Under the pieces are notes generated by a model. It made no database searches. It saw nothing but the letters and a program-made list of their open reading frames with translations, and was not told where the DNA came from. Below, piece by piece: positions 13,096 to 13,157 of a DNA stretch of 13,157 nt. The translations under genes were made by a program, and so were the position numbers. Within the stretch, counting starts at the first letter, position 1. Each line of letters begins with the position of its first letter. The DNA lies in assembly GCA_947595555.1 (NCBI GenBank), contig CANQES010000036.1:1-13157 (forward strand). Reading direction: 5' to 3'. The stretch is from an uncultured Clostridia bacterium (lineage in GTDB: Bacteria > Bacillota > Clostridia > TANB77 > CAG-508).

Positions 13096-13157
13096 ATAAT
13101 AAAGTATAATGGTGTATATAAAAGGAGGCTACCGATAAACATAGCTTTATATTAACC

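Noticed and set aside
13102..13109. TATACT / TATAAT-like boxes upstream of the tRNA on both strands
   Set aside because: No acceptable -35 box at 16-18 nt on either strand; common by chance in AT-rich DNA.
13089..13142. 17-codon hydrophobic minus-strand frame MFIGSLLLYTPLYFIMN upstream of the tRNA
   Set aside because: No ribosome site, no homology I recognise, and it is near the window edge.

Overview
This window is the head-and-tail (late structural) module of a tailed siphovirus or prophage of an AT-rich, low-GC Gram-positive host, most likely a gut Firmicute (Clostridia or a relative). The evidence is consistently strong GGAGG-type ribosome sites, standard stop codons including TGA, Lys/Asn/Ile-rich proteins, and the gene order of the Listeria A118-like group. 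Every convincing gene lies on the minus strand, so transcription runs from high to low coordinates. The host and the lytic or temperate lifestyle cannot be settled from this window alone.

Read in the direction of transcription: a tRNA reading proline codons (12995-13070); three small metal-binding-type proteins, one with an HELTH zinc-protease motif (12152-12867); a 56-aa small protein; terminase small and large subunits; portal; an MuF-type minor head protein; a 59-aa protein overlapping its end; an intrinsic terminator; scaffold; major capsid with an extra C-terminal domain; a 53-aa repeat-bearing protein; four head-tail joining genes; tail tube; tail assembly chaperone; Gp15; a two-gene inserted cassette with its own promoter and terminator; and the first 297 codons of the tape measure, cut by the window edge. 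The structural genes build a procapsid (scaffold, capsid, portal), package DNA (TerS/TerL), close the head with connectors, and build a tail sized by the tape measure.

Three things stand out. First, the MuF protein carries a C-terminal DUF6883-like domain, as in MuF polymorphic toxins of temperate phages. The overlapping 59-aa DUF4926-like protein is a candidate immunity partner, and a terminator closes the pair. Second, the major capsid gene has an A10 tract exactly between capsid core and C-terminal domain, with stops waiting in both alternative frames, so slippage would yield a shortened capsid protein. Third, a moron-like cassette (consensus promoter 1619-1647, degenerate zinc-ribbon micro-gene, glycine-zipper protein, terminator 916-943) interrupts the Gp15-tape measure junction.

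No integrase, repressor, lysis, replication, CRISPR or insertion-sequence genes are visible.
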